Source of the DNA: Panacagrimonas sp052389915
Lineage (GTDB): Bacteria > Pseudomonadota > Gammaproteobacteria > Nevskiales > Nevskiaceae
Direction: 5' to 3'
Assembly (NCBI GenBank): GCA_052389915.1
Contig: JBQTHL010000006.1
Location: forward strand, 115,648-179,647
Length of the DNA stretch: 64,000 nucleotides
Shown one piece after another: positions 33,398 to 41,175 of the stretch. The translations under genes were made by a program, and so were the position numbers. Under the pieces are notes generated by a model. The model saw only the letters and a list, made by a program, of their open reading frames with translations. It had not been told where the DNA came from and did not search any database. Every line of letters starts with the position of its first letter. The first letter of the stretch is position 1.

Positions 33398-34549
33398 CTA
33401 TTGCTGTTGCGTGGCAGCGCGTCCGGCACGCGCGCGGGCCACGATCGTCTTCATGATGCCGGCGGTGCCGTCGCCGATCTCCAGGCCCATCACGTCGCGC
33501 ATGCGCTGCTGGTGAGCCAAGTCCATGGACCAGCCGTAGTGACCGAAGGTGAGCAGGCACTGGTGAATCGCGTCGAACGCGGTCTTGGGCGCGAGCCACT
33601 TCACCTGAGCTGCCTCGACCGTGTGCGGCTGACCGGCGTCGCGCAGCGCGAGCGCGTGGTAGGAGAGTTGGCGCGCGGCGGCTACCAGCGTTTCGCCCTC
33701 GACCAGCGGAAAGCTCACGCCCTGGAAGCGCGCGATGGGACCACCGAAAGCCTCGCGTTCCTTGGCGTAGGCCCAGGCCTCGTCGAGCGACGCCTGCGCG
33801 GCGCCCAGGCATTGCAGCGCGATCAGCGCGCGGCTGTAATCGAAGCCGGCCATCACCTGCGTGAAGCCCTTGCCCTCGTTCCCGAGCCGGTGGTCGAGCG
33901 GGACTTTCACGCTGTCGAAAAACACCGAGCCGCGACCCGACATATGACTGCCGACGTCCTTGAAGCGCGTGGTCTGTATGCCCGGCGTTTTTGCAGGCAC
34001 CAGAAACGCCGTCACGCCCCGTGCTCCTTCCTCCGCCGTACCGGTCCGGGCGAAGACGAGGAAGGCGTCGGCGCAATCGCAATACGTGGTCGAGGTCTTC
34101 TCGCCGTTCAGCACGTAGAACTCGCCCTGGCGCCGCGCCTTGAGCGCGATGGCGCTCGCATCCGAACCGCACTTGGGCTCTGTGATCGACAGTGCAAGGA
34201 TTGCCTCGCCGCGCGGAATGCGCGGCAGCCATTCCGAAGCAACTGCTGGACTGGCGTTGCGCGCGATGATGGCGCCGCACAGCGACATCACCAGCATCAC
34301 GGCGGCGATGTTGAAGTCGCCGTAAGCAAGTTCCTCGACGATCAACCCGGTAGTAACGCTGTCCAGGCCGAGGCCGCCGTATTCCGGCGCCACGTCGACG
34401 CCGAGCAGACCCAGCTTGCCCATCTCACGCAGCAGCGCGCGATCCATGCGGGCTTCCTGCTCGCGCTGCTGATATTTGGGTAACAACTGCTCCCGGGAGA
34501 AGCGCCGGGCCGCGTCCTGCAACGAACGCTGTTCGTCGGTCAGGAGCAT
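33398..34549 (-). CDS. Acyl-CoA dehydrogenase with Asp in place of the usual catalytic Glu
   Basis: This 383-residue flavoprotein has the acyl-CoA dehydrogenase domains in order: N-terminal helices with EMGKLGLLGVDVAPEYGGLGL, the FAD-binding beta region LALSITEPKCGSDASAI, and the C-terminal helical bundle with AYAKEREAFGGPIARFQGV. In most family members the catalytic base is the Glu in an I-Y-E-G-T motif near the C-terminus; here the sequence is EIGDGTAGIMK, with D360 at that place. Asp as base is known in cyclohexanecarboxyl-CoA/cyclohexene-carboxyl-CoA dehydrogenases, so an alicyclic substrate is possible. It sits between the oxidase subunit IV-like gene and the hydratase gene. Confidence 0.88.
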   Translation of the reverse strand: MLLTDEQRSLQDAARRFSREQLLPKYQQREQEARMDRALLREMGKLGLLGVDVAPEYGGLGLDSVTTGLIVEELAYGDFNIAAVMLVMSLCGAIIARNASPAVASEWLPRIPRGEAILALSITEPKCGSDASAIALKARRQGEFYVLNGEKTSTTYCDCADAFLVFARTGTAEEGARGVTAFLVPAKTPGIQTTRFKDVGSHMSGRGSVFFDSVKVPLDHRLGNEGKGFTQVMAGFDYSRALIALQCLGAAQASLDEAWAYAKEREAFGGPIARFQGVSFPLVEGETLVAAARQLSYHALALRDAGQPHTVEAAQVKWLAPKTAFDAIHQCLLTFGHYGWSMDLAHQQRMRDVMGLEIGDGTAGIMKTIVARARAGRAATQQQ

Positions 34550-34560
34550 GTCAGTGACTG

Positions 34561-34851
34561 TCAGGCACTGAGGCTTCCAAACCAGTACACGGCGAGAATC
34601 GCGGCAGACACCACCAGCAGCCAGCCTTCGAAAATGCGGCGCCAGATCAGCGGGGCTTCACGTAGTTCCATGAAGTCCAGCACCACCAGTCGCCCCTTGA
34701 GGTAGGCGATGAGCAGTGTGCCGGCCGCGGCCGTGATGCCGACGAAACCGTCTGCGCGCAGCCAGAATGTGATCGCGGTGGCGATCAGCAGAAGCAGCCA
34801 GCTTCTATGGATGGGAACTTGCAGTAGCGCGAGCATGGGCCAAAACCTCAA
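34561..34851 (-). CDS. Cytochrome c oxidase subunit IV/NorF-like membrane protein
   Basis: This 96-residue protein has three predicted helices (about residues 18-33, 35-51 and 73-92). The pattern of WLLLLIATAITFWL, AAAGTLLIAYLKGRLVVLDFMELREAP and a final hydrophobic helix matches the prokaryotic oxidase subunit IV family, whose NorF branch accompanies NorE. The LIAYLKGRLVVLDFMEL loop is the most recognisable part. It starts three bases after the subunit III-like gene stop, so the pair is translated together. No catalytic oxidase subunit is found nearby. An alternative start is the ATG six codons in. Confidence 0.78.
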   Translation of the reverse strand: MRFWPMLALLQVPIHRSWLLLLIATAITFWLRADGFVGITAAAGTLLIAYLKGRLVVLDFMELREAPLIWRRIFEGWLLVVSAAILAVYWFGSLSA

Positions 34852-34854
34852 CGT

Positions 34855-35451
34855 TCACCGAAGCAGGTACAGCAGGGGGAAAAGGAACAGCCAGAGCAGG
34901 TCCACCATATGCCAGTACGAAGCCCCCGACTCCAGGCCCTTGGTGTTGCCGGAGTGATACAGGCCGCCGCGAGCGTTGGTCCACAGCACGATGAGAATGA
35001 TCGTGCCGGCGATGACGTGCAGCAGATGGATGCCGGTCAGGCAGTAATAAAACATGTAGAAATTGTTGGTGGTCATCGTGATGCCGGCGCCGAGGCTGTC
35101 CGAGTACTCGAAGTATTTGACGACCATGAAGGCGATGCCTAGCAAGACGGCCCCGCCGATATAACGCGGCACGTCCCTCAGCCGATTCTGCCGCGCGGCG
35201 CGCGCGCCCGAGGCGACGAGCCAGGAACTAGTGATGAGGAACACGGTGTTGAGCACGCCGAGTTCGCGGTGCAGCACCTGTTGCGAGGTGTTGAACAATT
35301 CGATCTCCCACGCCCGGTTGATGATGTAGGCGATGAAGAACGCGCCGAACATCAGCAGCTCGGCAAAGATGAAGATCCAGAGATCCTTGTCGCCCGGCAG
35401 ATGTCGGGCCGAATCCGATTCGAGATCAGGGGTTGCGGTTGTGGTGGTCAC
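34855..35451 (-). CDS. Cytochrome c oxidase subunit III/NorE-like membrane protein
   Basis: This 198-residue protein has five helices and the subunit III hallmarks DLWIFIFAELLMFGAFFIAYI, the glutamate-bearing helix, and a C-terminal GIHLLHVIAGTIILIVLW and YWHMVDLLWLFLFPLLYL. The five-helix form is the NorE/CyoC-like type. The GTG at 35451 is chosen as start because the longer frame enters a palindromic repeat that codes for MPACAGMTG, a common false extension. Subunits I and II are not in the window, so this is an orphan subunit III; such orphans can serve nitric oxide reductase or unknown complexes. Confidence 0.85.
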   Translation of the reverse strand: MTTTTATPDLESDSARHLPGDKDLWIFIFAELLMFGAFFIAYIINRAWEIELFNTSQQVLHRELGVLNTVFLITSSWLVASGARAARQNRLRDVPRYIGGAVLLGIAFMVVKYFEYSDSLGAGITMTTNNFYMFYYCLTGIHLLHVIAGTIILIVLWTNARGGLYHSGNTKGLESGASYWHMVDLLWLFLFPLLYLLR

Positions 35452-35502
35452 GGGGAGTGCTTGCCAGGATCCGAGGCAGGGTTCGCCTTGGAAAAACAAA
35501 CC

Positions 35503-35596
35503 CGTCATGCCCGCGCAGGCGGGCATCCAGTTTTGCCCTCAACACCAACATGCGTTGAGGTTGAGGGACTGGATTCCCACCTTCGCGGGAATGACG
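35503..35596. repeat. Paired palindromic intergenic repeat (family 1, copy 2)
   Basis: CGTCATGCCCGCGCAGGCGGG at the left (first 20 bases 35503-35522) is mirrored by GATTCCCACCTTCGCGGG and ATGACGG at the right, with an inner CCCTCAAC/GTTGAGGG stem. It closely matches the element at 361-456. It lies between the subunit III-like gene and the membrane-protein gene of the same strand. Confidence 0.85.
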
Positions 35597-35648
35597 GTTA
35601 TGGAATTGGGACGACGCTCGCAATCCGCGAGCGTCGTCCCAAGAACAA

Positions 35649-36401
35649 CTAGCTACCCATCGCCGAGGCCAGCCGTCCAGCCGGCGCCGCCGATTCCTGC
35701 GCCACCCCGCGGCGACGAATTTCCTTGATCATGTAGATGCTCGCGGTCGCGAACCAGCACAGCCAGCAGAAGTACGGGATGTAGTAGCTCAGCGCACCGT
35801 TCCAGGCGAACGGCCCGGTCTTGAGCACGCCCGTGAGACTCGCCGGGAAGAAGCTGATGCCGCACCAGATGGTGAGATAGCAGACCCAGCGCGGGAACAG
35901 CGGCACCTTGCTCTTGTCGGCCAGGCCCACCAGCGCCGCGGCGACCATCTGCAAGGTCGTGCAGGTGTAGCACAGGTCGATGATCAGCCAGCCCGTGTCG
36001 GTCATCATCTGGAACGTCGAGGCCGGGGCTTCCGGACGGAACGCGGCGACAACCCAGAAGGTGGCGCTGAACGACACCACCATCACGGTGAGCGCGCCGC
36101 CGATCAGTTGCAGGTAGGACAGCACCGGCATTTCCGATCCTTCGATGCGCCGCATCTGCGCCGCCAGGACGCAAGTCCAAGGCATGTAGAAGCAGACCGT
36201 GATGAGCGACATGATGAAGCCCAGGCGGATTTCGCCAAGGTTCGAGAGGTAGCGCTCCTTCAACACCTCGGCGGCCAGATTCGGCGAAGGGTTGGGAATG
36301 TTGTGGCCGACGAAGCCCCAGAAAAACACGAAGGTCAAAAGGAACGCCGGGCCGCACCAGGCGCAAATCAATTGGTACCGCAACCTCATCTTCTCATCCA
36401 T
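35649..36401 (-). CDS. Multi-pass membrane protein, unknown function
   Basis: This 250-residue protein has about six hydrophobic helices: CAWCGPAFLLTFVFFWGFVG, LGFIMSLITVCFYMPWTCVL, YLQLIGGALTVMVVSFSATF, a region with LIIDLCYTCTTLQMVAAALVG, then VCYLTIWCGISFFPASLTG and YFCWLCWFATASIYMIK. The tail is basic and Ala-rich. It is rich in aromatic residues and Cys. I do not recognise a named family. It is between a MarR regulator gene and the orphan oxidase subunits on the same strand, so it is probably part of the same regulated unit. The ATG at 36401 avoids a basic non-hydrophobic extension. Confidence 0.72.
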   Translation of the reverse strand: MDEKMRLRYQLICAWCGPAFLLTFVFFWGFVGHNIPNPSPNLAAEVLKERYLSNLGEIRLGFIMSLITVCFYMPWTCVLAAQMRRIEGSEMPVLSYLQLIGGALTVMVVSFSATFWVVAAFRPEAPASTFQMMTDTGWLIIDLCYTCTTLQMVAAALVGLADKSKVPLFPRWVCYLTIWCGISFFPASLTGVLKTGPFAWNGALSYYIPYFCWLCWFATASIYMIKEIRRRGVAQESAAPAGRLASAMGS

Positions 36402-36460
36402 GTCGCTACTCCTCAGGTGACGTCGATGGCTTCGACGAAAAATCAATGTTTGGAAATGGG

Positions 36461-36988
36461 TCAGGCAGCGGCTTTCATCGCACGCGCGCTTTGATCGAAG
36501 GACACGATCAGCTTGCGCAGCAGTCGGTCGAGCGTCGTGAACTCATCGCTGCTCAGGCCCGAGAACGCCTGGTTCAACGGCTCGATCATCTGGGGCACGA
36601 CCTCGCGCACGCGCTGACGTCCGGCTGCGGTGATGCAGATGTCGAAGCGACGGCCGTCGCGCGGCTGCACCGTGCGCGAAACGAGTTCGGCCTGAATCAG
36701 TTCATCCAGGATGCGCGTCATGTTGGCTCGGCTGGTGCCGACCATTTCGCTCAACTCGCTCGGCACGGCGCGGCCGTGCTCGCTCGCCACCAGCAGGCAC
36801 AGCACGTGAAAGGCTTGTTCGCTGAGGTTCAGCGCGCGGAACACTGGCTCGAAGAAATTGCCGAGGCCGAAGGCGCTGATGCGGATCAGGCGCACCATCA
36901 CGGTGGGCGGCATCGGCATATCCGACAACGCGCGCGCCATGCGGGGTGTGCTCGACTCGACGGCGGAGAGGCGTTCGATGCCTTTCAT
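36461..36988 (-). CDS. MarR-family transcriptional regulator
   Basis: This 175-residue regulator has the winged helix of the MarR type at about residues 55-125: SEQAFHVLCLLVASEHGRAVPSELSEMVGTS (first part quoted), then SRANMTRILDELIQAELVSR for the recognition helix and PRDGRRFDICITAAG for the wing. MarR proteins usually repress adjacent genes and release DNA on binding a phenolic or CoA-thioester ligand. It heads the minus-strand run toward the hydratase gene and is divergent from the AttH/CrtC-like gene, with a perfect inverted repeat in between. Confidence 0.92.
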   Translation of the reverse strand: MKGIERLSAVESSTPRMARALSDMPMPPTVMVRLIRISAFGLGNFFEPVFRALNLSEQAFHVLCLLVASEHGRAVPSELSEMVGTSRANMTRILDELIQAELVSRTVQPRDGRRFDICITAAGRQRVREVVPQMIEPLNQAFSGLSSDEFTTLDRLLRKLIVSFDQSARAMKAAA

Positions 36989-37062
36989 CTTGAAGCTCGT
37001 GGTAGTTTACCGATGAACTATACGGTGCCATACCGATTCTGGAATTACAATCGGGCAAGCCC

Positions 37063-37117
37063 TAGGGCGTGTTAACAATCACTTGATCGCCGACCAAATG
37101 ATTGTTAACACGCCCTA
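37063..37117. repeat. Perfect 19-base inverted repeat between the MarR gene and the AttH/CrtC-like gene
   Basis: TAGGGCGTGTTAACAATCA at 37063-37081 is exactly mirrored at 37099-37117 across a 17-base loop. Each arm contains the palindrome GTTAAC. The location between divergent genes suits a regulator operator, while the perfect long arms with TAGGGCG ends also suit a tiny transposon-derived element. It is more A/T-rich than the surrounding DNA. Confidence 0.8.
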
Positions 37118-37139
37118 ATCCTACCCTCGAGGAGAAACC

Positions 37140-38081
37140 ATGAAGAGCGCCCTTGCCCCGAATCGCCCCATTCCGACTCTCGATCCAGTCAACGACGGCC
37201 GCCATCAACTCAAGTCCGGGCCGCTGGAACGCGAGTCGGTGCCTTACATTATCGTGCTGCCGGACGAGGGCCTCGCCGCCTTCTGCTACACCTGGGTCAA
37301 CAACGAAAGCCGCGCGGGTTCGGCCTTCGTGCTGTTCGGGCCCGGTATCGGCGAGCAGCCGATCGCAGAAGCCGTGGACGGCATCGAGATTCCGCGCAAC
37401 ATGAGTTTCGACGACTGGAAAGTCGGCGCAGTGCACCTGCGCCACGACCTCAAGCTGAAAACCGCTGACCTCGTCCTGAAGGGCGAGCGCGCCAGCATCG
37501 AGGCGCGCTTCGAAGCCGCGCACCCGGCCTACGCATATGGCTTTCACCCCGACGGCTGCCCGGACTGGGCTGCCACCAATCGAACTGAGCAGGCCGGAAC
37601 AGTGACCGGCACCATTCGTGTCGGCGATCGCAAGATTCCTTTCAAGTCCACCGGCGCGCGCGACCATAGCTGGGGCACGCGCGACTGGCAGGCGCCGCAA
37701 CACTGGAAGTGGTTACACGCGCAGGCCGGCCCCGAGCTGTGCGTGCACTTCTGGCAGATCCACGCACGTGGCCGCACCGACCTGCGCGGGTATGTGTTCC
37801 GCGACGGCCGCATGGCGGAAGTCGATTCGGTGGAAATCGATTTCGAAAAGAACGCGCGGTATGACCAGACGAGCATCGACGCCGTCGTTCACGACACTGC
37901 GGGCCGCACCACCCGCGTGACCGGCGATTACTTTGCGGTCTACGCGCTGCTTCCCGGTCCCCACACCACATTGAACGAGGGCGCGATGCGCTGCGAGATC
38001 GACGGCAAGGCCGGCGTGGGCTGGTCGGAATTCATGTGGCCGACGCCGTACCTCGATTACCTGCGCTCGCAGGCGAGCTGA
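37140..38081 (+). CDS. AttH/CrtC-like (lipocalin-type) protein
   Basis: This 313-residue protein has the paired beta-barrel pattern of the AttH/hydroxyneurosporene-synthase-like family. The most typical section is TGARDHSWGTRDWQAPQHWKW (residues about 177-197; here split: ARDHSWGTRDW and QHWKWLHAQ), followed by LCVHFWQIHARGRTDLRGY. Members bind or modify hydrophobic molecules such as carotenoids or steroids, often without proven activity. It has no signal peptide. A GGAG ribosome site precedes the ATG. It is divergent from the MarR gene and converges with an acyl-CoA dehydrogenase gene, which supports a role in lipid-like substrate catabolism. Confidence 0.72.
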   Translation: MKSALAPNRPIPTLDPVNDGRHQLKSGPLERESVPYIIVLPDEGLAAFCYTWVNNESRAGSAFVLFGPGIGEQPIAEAVDGIEIPRNMSFDDWKVGAVHLRHDLKLKTADLVLKGERASIEARFEAAHPAYAYGFHPDGCPDWAATNRTEQAGTVTGTIRVGDRKIPFKSTGARDHSWGTRDWQAPQHWKWLHAQAGPELCVHFWQIHARGRTDLRGYVFRDGRMAEVDSVEIDFEKNARYDQTSIDAVVHDTAGRTTRVTGDYFAVYALLPGPHTTLNEGAMRCEIDGKAGVGWSEFMWPTPYLDYLRSQAS

Positions 38082-38126
38082 TTGCTAGGCGGCGCGGCTT
38101 CGCGGACGCGAAGCCGGGTCAGAGGA

Positions 38127-39359
38127 TCAGCCCGTGTACTCGCGCCCGAAGATGTGTCTTGCGATGACCCAGTTCTGGATCTCGTTGGCGCCTTCGTAGA
38201 TCTCGCCGATCTTGGCGTCTCGGTAGATCGATTCCAGTGGGAAGTTGGTACCGGGGCCGGACAGCGTCTTAACGAATCCGTACGCGCCGCAGACCTGAAT
38301 CGCATCGCGCGCAACATCGCAGGCCAGGCGCGAACCGGCGACCTTGGCCATCGCCGCCTCGATGTCGGCACCGCCTTCGCGGTCGTAACGAAACGCGGCC
38401 TTTTGGTACAGGCCGCGCGCCATCTCGATCTGCAAGGCGTGCTCGGCGAAGCGGAATTGCCAGTGCTGGAAGCGCGCCAGCTCCTGGCCAAAAACCTTGC
38501 GCTTGGTCATGTAATCAGTGGCGAAGTCGAACGCGGCCTGCGACATGGCGACGCCGATAGCTCCGATGCCCATGCGGCCCAGCACCAGCGCACCGATGGC
38601 GGTGCGCAGACCACCGCCTTCCTTGCCCACCACGTGATCGTCAGCCACGAACACGTCCTTGAACTGGATGTCTGCCGTGAGCTGCACGTGGTTGCCCATC
38701 TTGAGGTCGGGCGCGGAGACGCTGACGCCGGGATCGTGCATGTCGGCGAGCAGCATGGTCAGCGTCGGGCTCGCCGCGTCGCCGGTGCGGCACAGCACCA
38801 CGATCAGATCACCGACCGGCGAATTCGTGATCCAGCGCTTCATCCCGTTGATGCGATAGCCACCTGCGACCTTGGTCGCGACGGTCTGCATGGACTTGGC
38901 CGACAGGTCGGTGCTGGCTTCCGGCTCGCTGGTGGCGAAGCAGCCGACGAACTCGCCCTTGATGAGCTTGGGCAGGTAGTGGTTGCGCAGGTGCGCGGGC
39001 GCGCGCTCCAGGGTCTTGCCGACCAGGATGGCCTGGCCGTCATACAGAGCTGAGGCGAGGCTCGGCGAGTAGTAGCCGAGCTCTTCCAGCACGGTGGCCG
39101 TGGCCAGGGTCGGGAACTCCAGCCCTCTGCCGCCCACGTCCTTCGGATACGGAATCTCGTAGATTCCCGCCTTGGCCATCGCGTTGAACTCGGCCCGCGC
39201 AAAGGATTCCTTCGACTCCGGCGTGGTGTTCAGCCGGTGTGCGACCGGCTGCACCACATCCTCGGCGAACTGGCGCACCTCGTTGCGGATGCGCTGGGTT
39301 TCTTCGGGCAAGTAAATGTCGCTGTACAGCGAGTCGGCGCGGCGGCGGGGAAGCGGCAT
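38127..39359 (-). CDS. Acyl-CoA dehydrogenase (second copy in the region)
   Basis: This 410-residue flavoenzyme has all expected parts: an N-terminal helical domain with AGIYEIPYPKDVGGRGLEFPT, FAD-contact sequence CFATSEPEASTDLSA, a C-terminal bundle with MTKRKVFGQELARFQHWQF, and the standard catalytic motif IYEGANEIQNWVIAR with its Glu. It would introduce a double bond next to the CoA thioester of a medium, branched or cyclic acid. It is transcribed singly, converging with the AttH/CrtC-like gene. Unlike the dehydrogenase at 33398 it keeps the normal Glu base. Confidence 0.92.
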   Translation of the reverse strand: MPLPRRRADSLYSDIYLPEETQRIRNEVRQFAEDVVQPVAHRLNTTPESKESFARAEFNAMAKAGIYEIPYPKDVGGRGLEFPTLATATVLEELGYYSPSLASALYDGQAILVGKTLERAPAHLRNHYLPKLIKGEFVGCFATSEPEASTDLSAKSMQTVATKVAGGYRINGMKRWITNSPVGDLIVVLCRTGDAASPTLTMLLADMHDPGVSVSAPDLKMGNHVQLTADIQFKDVFVADDHVVGKEGGGLRTAIGALVLGRMGIGAIGVAMSQAAFDFATDYMTKRKVFGQELARFQHWQFRFAEHALQIEMARGLYQKAAFRYDREGGADIEAAMAKVAGSRLACDVARDAIQVCGAYGFVKTLSGPGTNFPLESIYRDAKIGEIYEGANEIQNWVIARHIFGREYTG

Positions 39360-39479
39360 TCATCAATCCTCGTGAGGTCAAGCCGCAACCCTAGCCGGTC
39401 CGCGTCGGAAATGCCGCCAACCTTATGGATGGCCTGCGGGCACAATCCGCCATCCAGCGTCCTTGGAGACCCGCAAGAA

Positions 39480-40085
39480 ATGCCCGCTGAGCTCGACCGC
39501 CTGTTCTTCGCACTCTGGCCCGACGAGGCGACCCGCTCCGAACTCGGCGCCGCAGCAACCCATCTACGCCAGAAGCTGCGCCCGGTTGGCCGCTGGATCG
39601 GCGCCCATCGCTATCACCTGACCCTGCATTTTCTGGGCGACTACGCGACGCTGCCCCAGGCGCTTGCGCAGCGGGCTGCGGAAGCCGCGGCCAAGGTGCG
39701 CAGTCCGAGGTTCGAACTCAAGCTCGATCAGGCGGGCAGCTTCGGCAATCGGTCCATTCCGTGGTGGTTGGGTCCGGAACACGCGCCGCCCGAACTGAAG
39801 CAACTCTGGCGTGCGATTCGCGATGCGCTGCAAGCGCATTCCGTTCCCTACGACACCAAGCTGCGGCTGACACCCCACATCACCGTGCTGCGCGACGCCG
39901 CGCACGTGCTGGCTCCAACCCCGGTGCCGGCGGTCGAGTGGAAGGTCGATCAGTTCGTGCTGATTCACAGCCACCTGGGCGAGGCATCCGCGTACCGTGT
40001 GCTCGGAAGCTGGCCGCTGGTCTCGGCCGAGGCAGCGAAAGCGGCGGTGGTGCAACGTGATCTGTGGGAAACTGACGCGCCGTAA
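39480..40085 (+). CDS. thpR: RNA 2',3'-cyclic phosphodiesterase (2'-5' RNA ligase family)
   Basis: This 201-residue 2H phosphoesterase has the two catalytic H-x-T motifs, HLTL at residues 46-49 and HITV at 133-136, with the family N-terminus RLFFALWPDEATR. It opens 2',3'-cyclic phosphate ends of RNA and can join tRNA halves in vitro. It starts 120 bases from the divergent dehydrogenase gene and lies just upstream of recA on the same strand. The ATG at 39480 matches the family start; a longer upstream frame overlaps the neighbouring gene's beginning. Confidence 0.92.
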   Translation: MPAELDRLFFALWPDEATRSELGAAATHLRQKLRPVGRWIGAHRYHLTLHFLGDYATLPQALAQRAAEAAAKVRSPRFELKLDQAGSFGNRSIPWWLGPEHAPPELKQLWRAIRDALQAHSVPYDTKLRLTPHITVLRDAAHVLAPTPVPAVEWKVDQFVLIHSHLGEASAYRVLGSWPLVSAEAAKAAVVQRDLWETDAP

Positions 40086-40091
40086 TTGGCG

Positions 40092-40122
40092 CGTTGTCCC
40101 CGCACAGACGGGAACCCAGTCA
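40092..40122. repeat. Single-arm copy of repeat family 1 upstream of recA
   Basis: CGTTGTCCCCGCACAGACGG followed by GAACCCAGTCA resembles one arm of the elements at 361-456 and 35503-35596. The mirrored second arm is missing. It is followed by a CCTGATCAGG palindrome at 40123-40132 and then the recA start. I do not see a clear LexA box in this gap. Confidence 0.6.
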
Positions 40123-40158
40123 CCTGATCAGGCCATAACAATCAAACGAGAAACAAGC

Positions 40159-41175
40159 ATGGAAGATAACCGCCGCAAAGCCCTGGAAGTCGCGCTCGGA
40201 CAGATCGAAAAACAGTTCGGCAAGGGCGCGGTGATGCGCATGACCGGGGCCGACGCGGTGCGCGACGTGGAAACCGTTTCCACCGGCTCGCTGACCCTGG
40301 ACATGGCGCTGGGCATCGGCGGCCTGCCGCGCGGTCGCGTGATCGAAATCTACGGTCCGGAGTCCTCCGGCAAGACCACACTGACCCTGCACGCCGTCGC
40401 CGAAGCGCAGAAGGCCGGCGGTGTCGCCGCGTTTATCGACGCCGAGCATGCGCTCGACGTGAATTACGCCGCCAAGCTCGGCGTGAACATCGACGAGTTG
40501 CTGGTTTCGCAGCCCGACACCGGCGAGCAGGCGCTGGAAATCGTCGACATGCTGGTGCGCTCCAACGCGGTGGACATCATCGTCGTCGACTCGGTCGCGG
40601 CGCTGGTTCCGAAAGCCGAGATCGAGGGCGAGATGGGCGACAGCCACGTCGGCCTGCACGCGCGCCTTATGAGTCAGGCCCTGCGCAAGCTCACCGGCAA
40701 CATCTCGCGCAGCAAGACGATGGTCATTTTCATCAACCAGATCCGCATGAAGATCGGCGTGATGTATGGCTCGCCCGAGACCACCACTGGCGGCAACGCG
40801 CTCAAGTTCTACGCCTCGGTGCGCCTGGACATCCGCCGCATCGGCAGCGTCAAGAAGGGCGACGAGGTCGTCGGCAACGAAACGCGCGTGAAGATCGTCA
40901 AGAACAAGCTCGCGCCACCCTTCCGCGAGGCGCTGTTCGAGATTCTCTACAACGAGGGCATCTCCAAGCTCGGCGAGCTGATCGACCTGGGCGTGGACAA
41001 CGGTCTGGTCGAGAAGTCCGGCGCCTGGTACGCGTACAACGGCGACAAGATCGGCCAGGGCAAGGACAAGGCGCGGGAGTTCCTGCGCGAGCGGCCGGAG
41101 ATCGCAGCCAGCCTGGAAGCCGGTCTGCGCGCGAAGTTGCAGGCCAAGCGTGTCCCCCCGGTCGAAAAAACCTGA
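40159..41175 (+). CDS. recA: Recombinase A
   Basis: This 338-residue protein catalyses homologous strand exchange and activates SOS-response cleavage of LexA. Walker A is GPESSGKT at residues 66-73, Walker B lies in DIIVVDSVAALVPKAE, and the DNA-binding loops include EGEMGDSHVGLHARLMSQ and FINQIRMKIGVMYGSPE. The start at 40159 gives MEDNRRKALEVALGQIEKQ, the conserved N-terminus. It overlaps recX by 26 bases and heads the recA-recX-alaS-lysC order typical of gammaproteobacteria. An SOS box is expected but not recognised in the immediate 73-base upstream gap, so the regulatory site may lie further up or be diverged. Confidence 0.98.
   Translation: MEDNRRKALEVALGQIEKQFGKGAVMRMTGADAVRDVETVSTGSLTLDMALGIGGLPRGRVIEIYGPESSGKTTLTLHAVAEAQKAGGVAAFIDAEHALDVNYAAKLGVNIDELLVSQPDTGEQALEIVDMLVRSNAVDIIVVDSVAALVPKAEIEGEMGDSHVGLHARLMSQALRKLTGNISRSKTMVIFINQIRMKIGVMYGSPETTTGGNALKFYASVRLDIRRIGSVKKGDEVVGNETRVKIVKNKLAPPFREALFEILYNEGISKLGELIDLGVDNGLVEKSGAWYAYNGDKIGQGKDKAREFLRERPEIAASLEAGLRAKLQAKRVPPVEKT

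Noticed and set aside
35452..35526. N-terminal extension of the subunit III-like gene beginning MPACAGMTG
   Set aside because: This peptide is encoded by the palindromic repeat and recurs as a false extension; the GTG at 35451 gives the family N-terminus.
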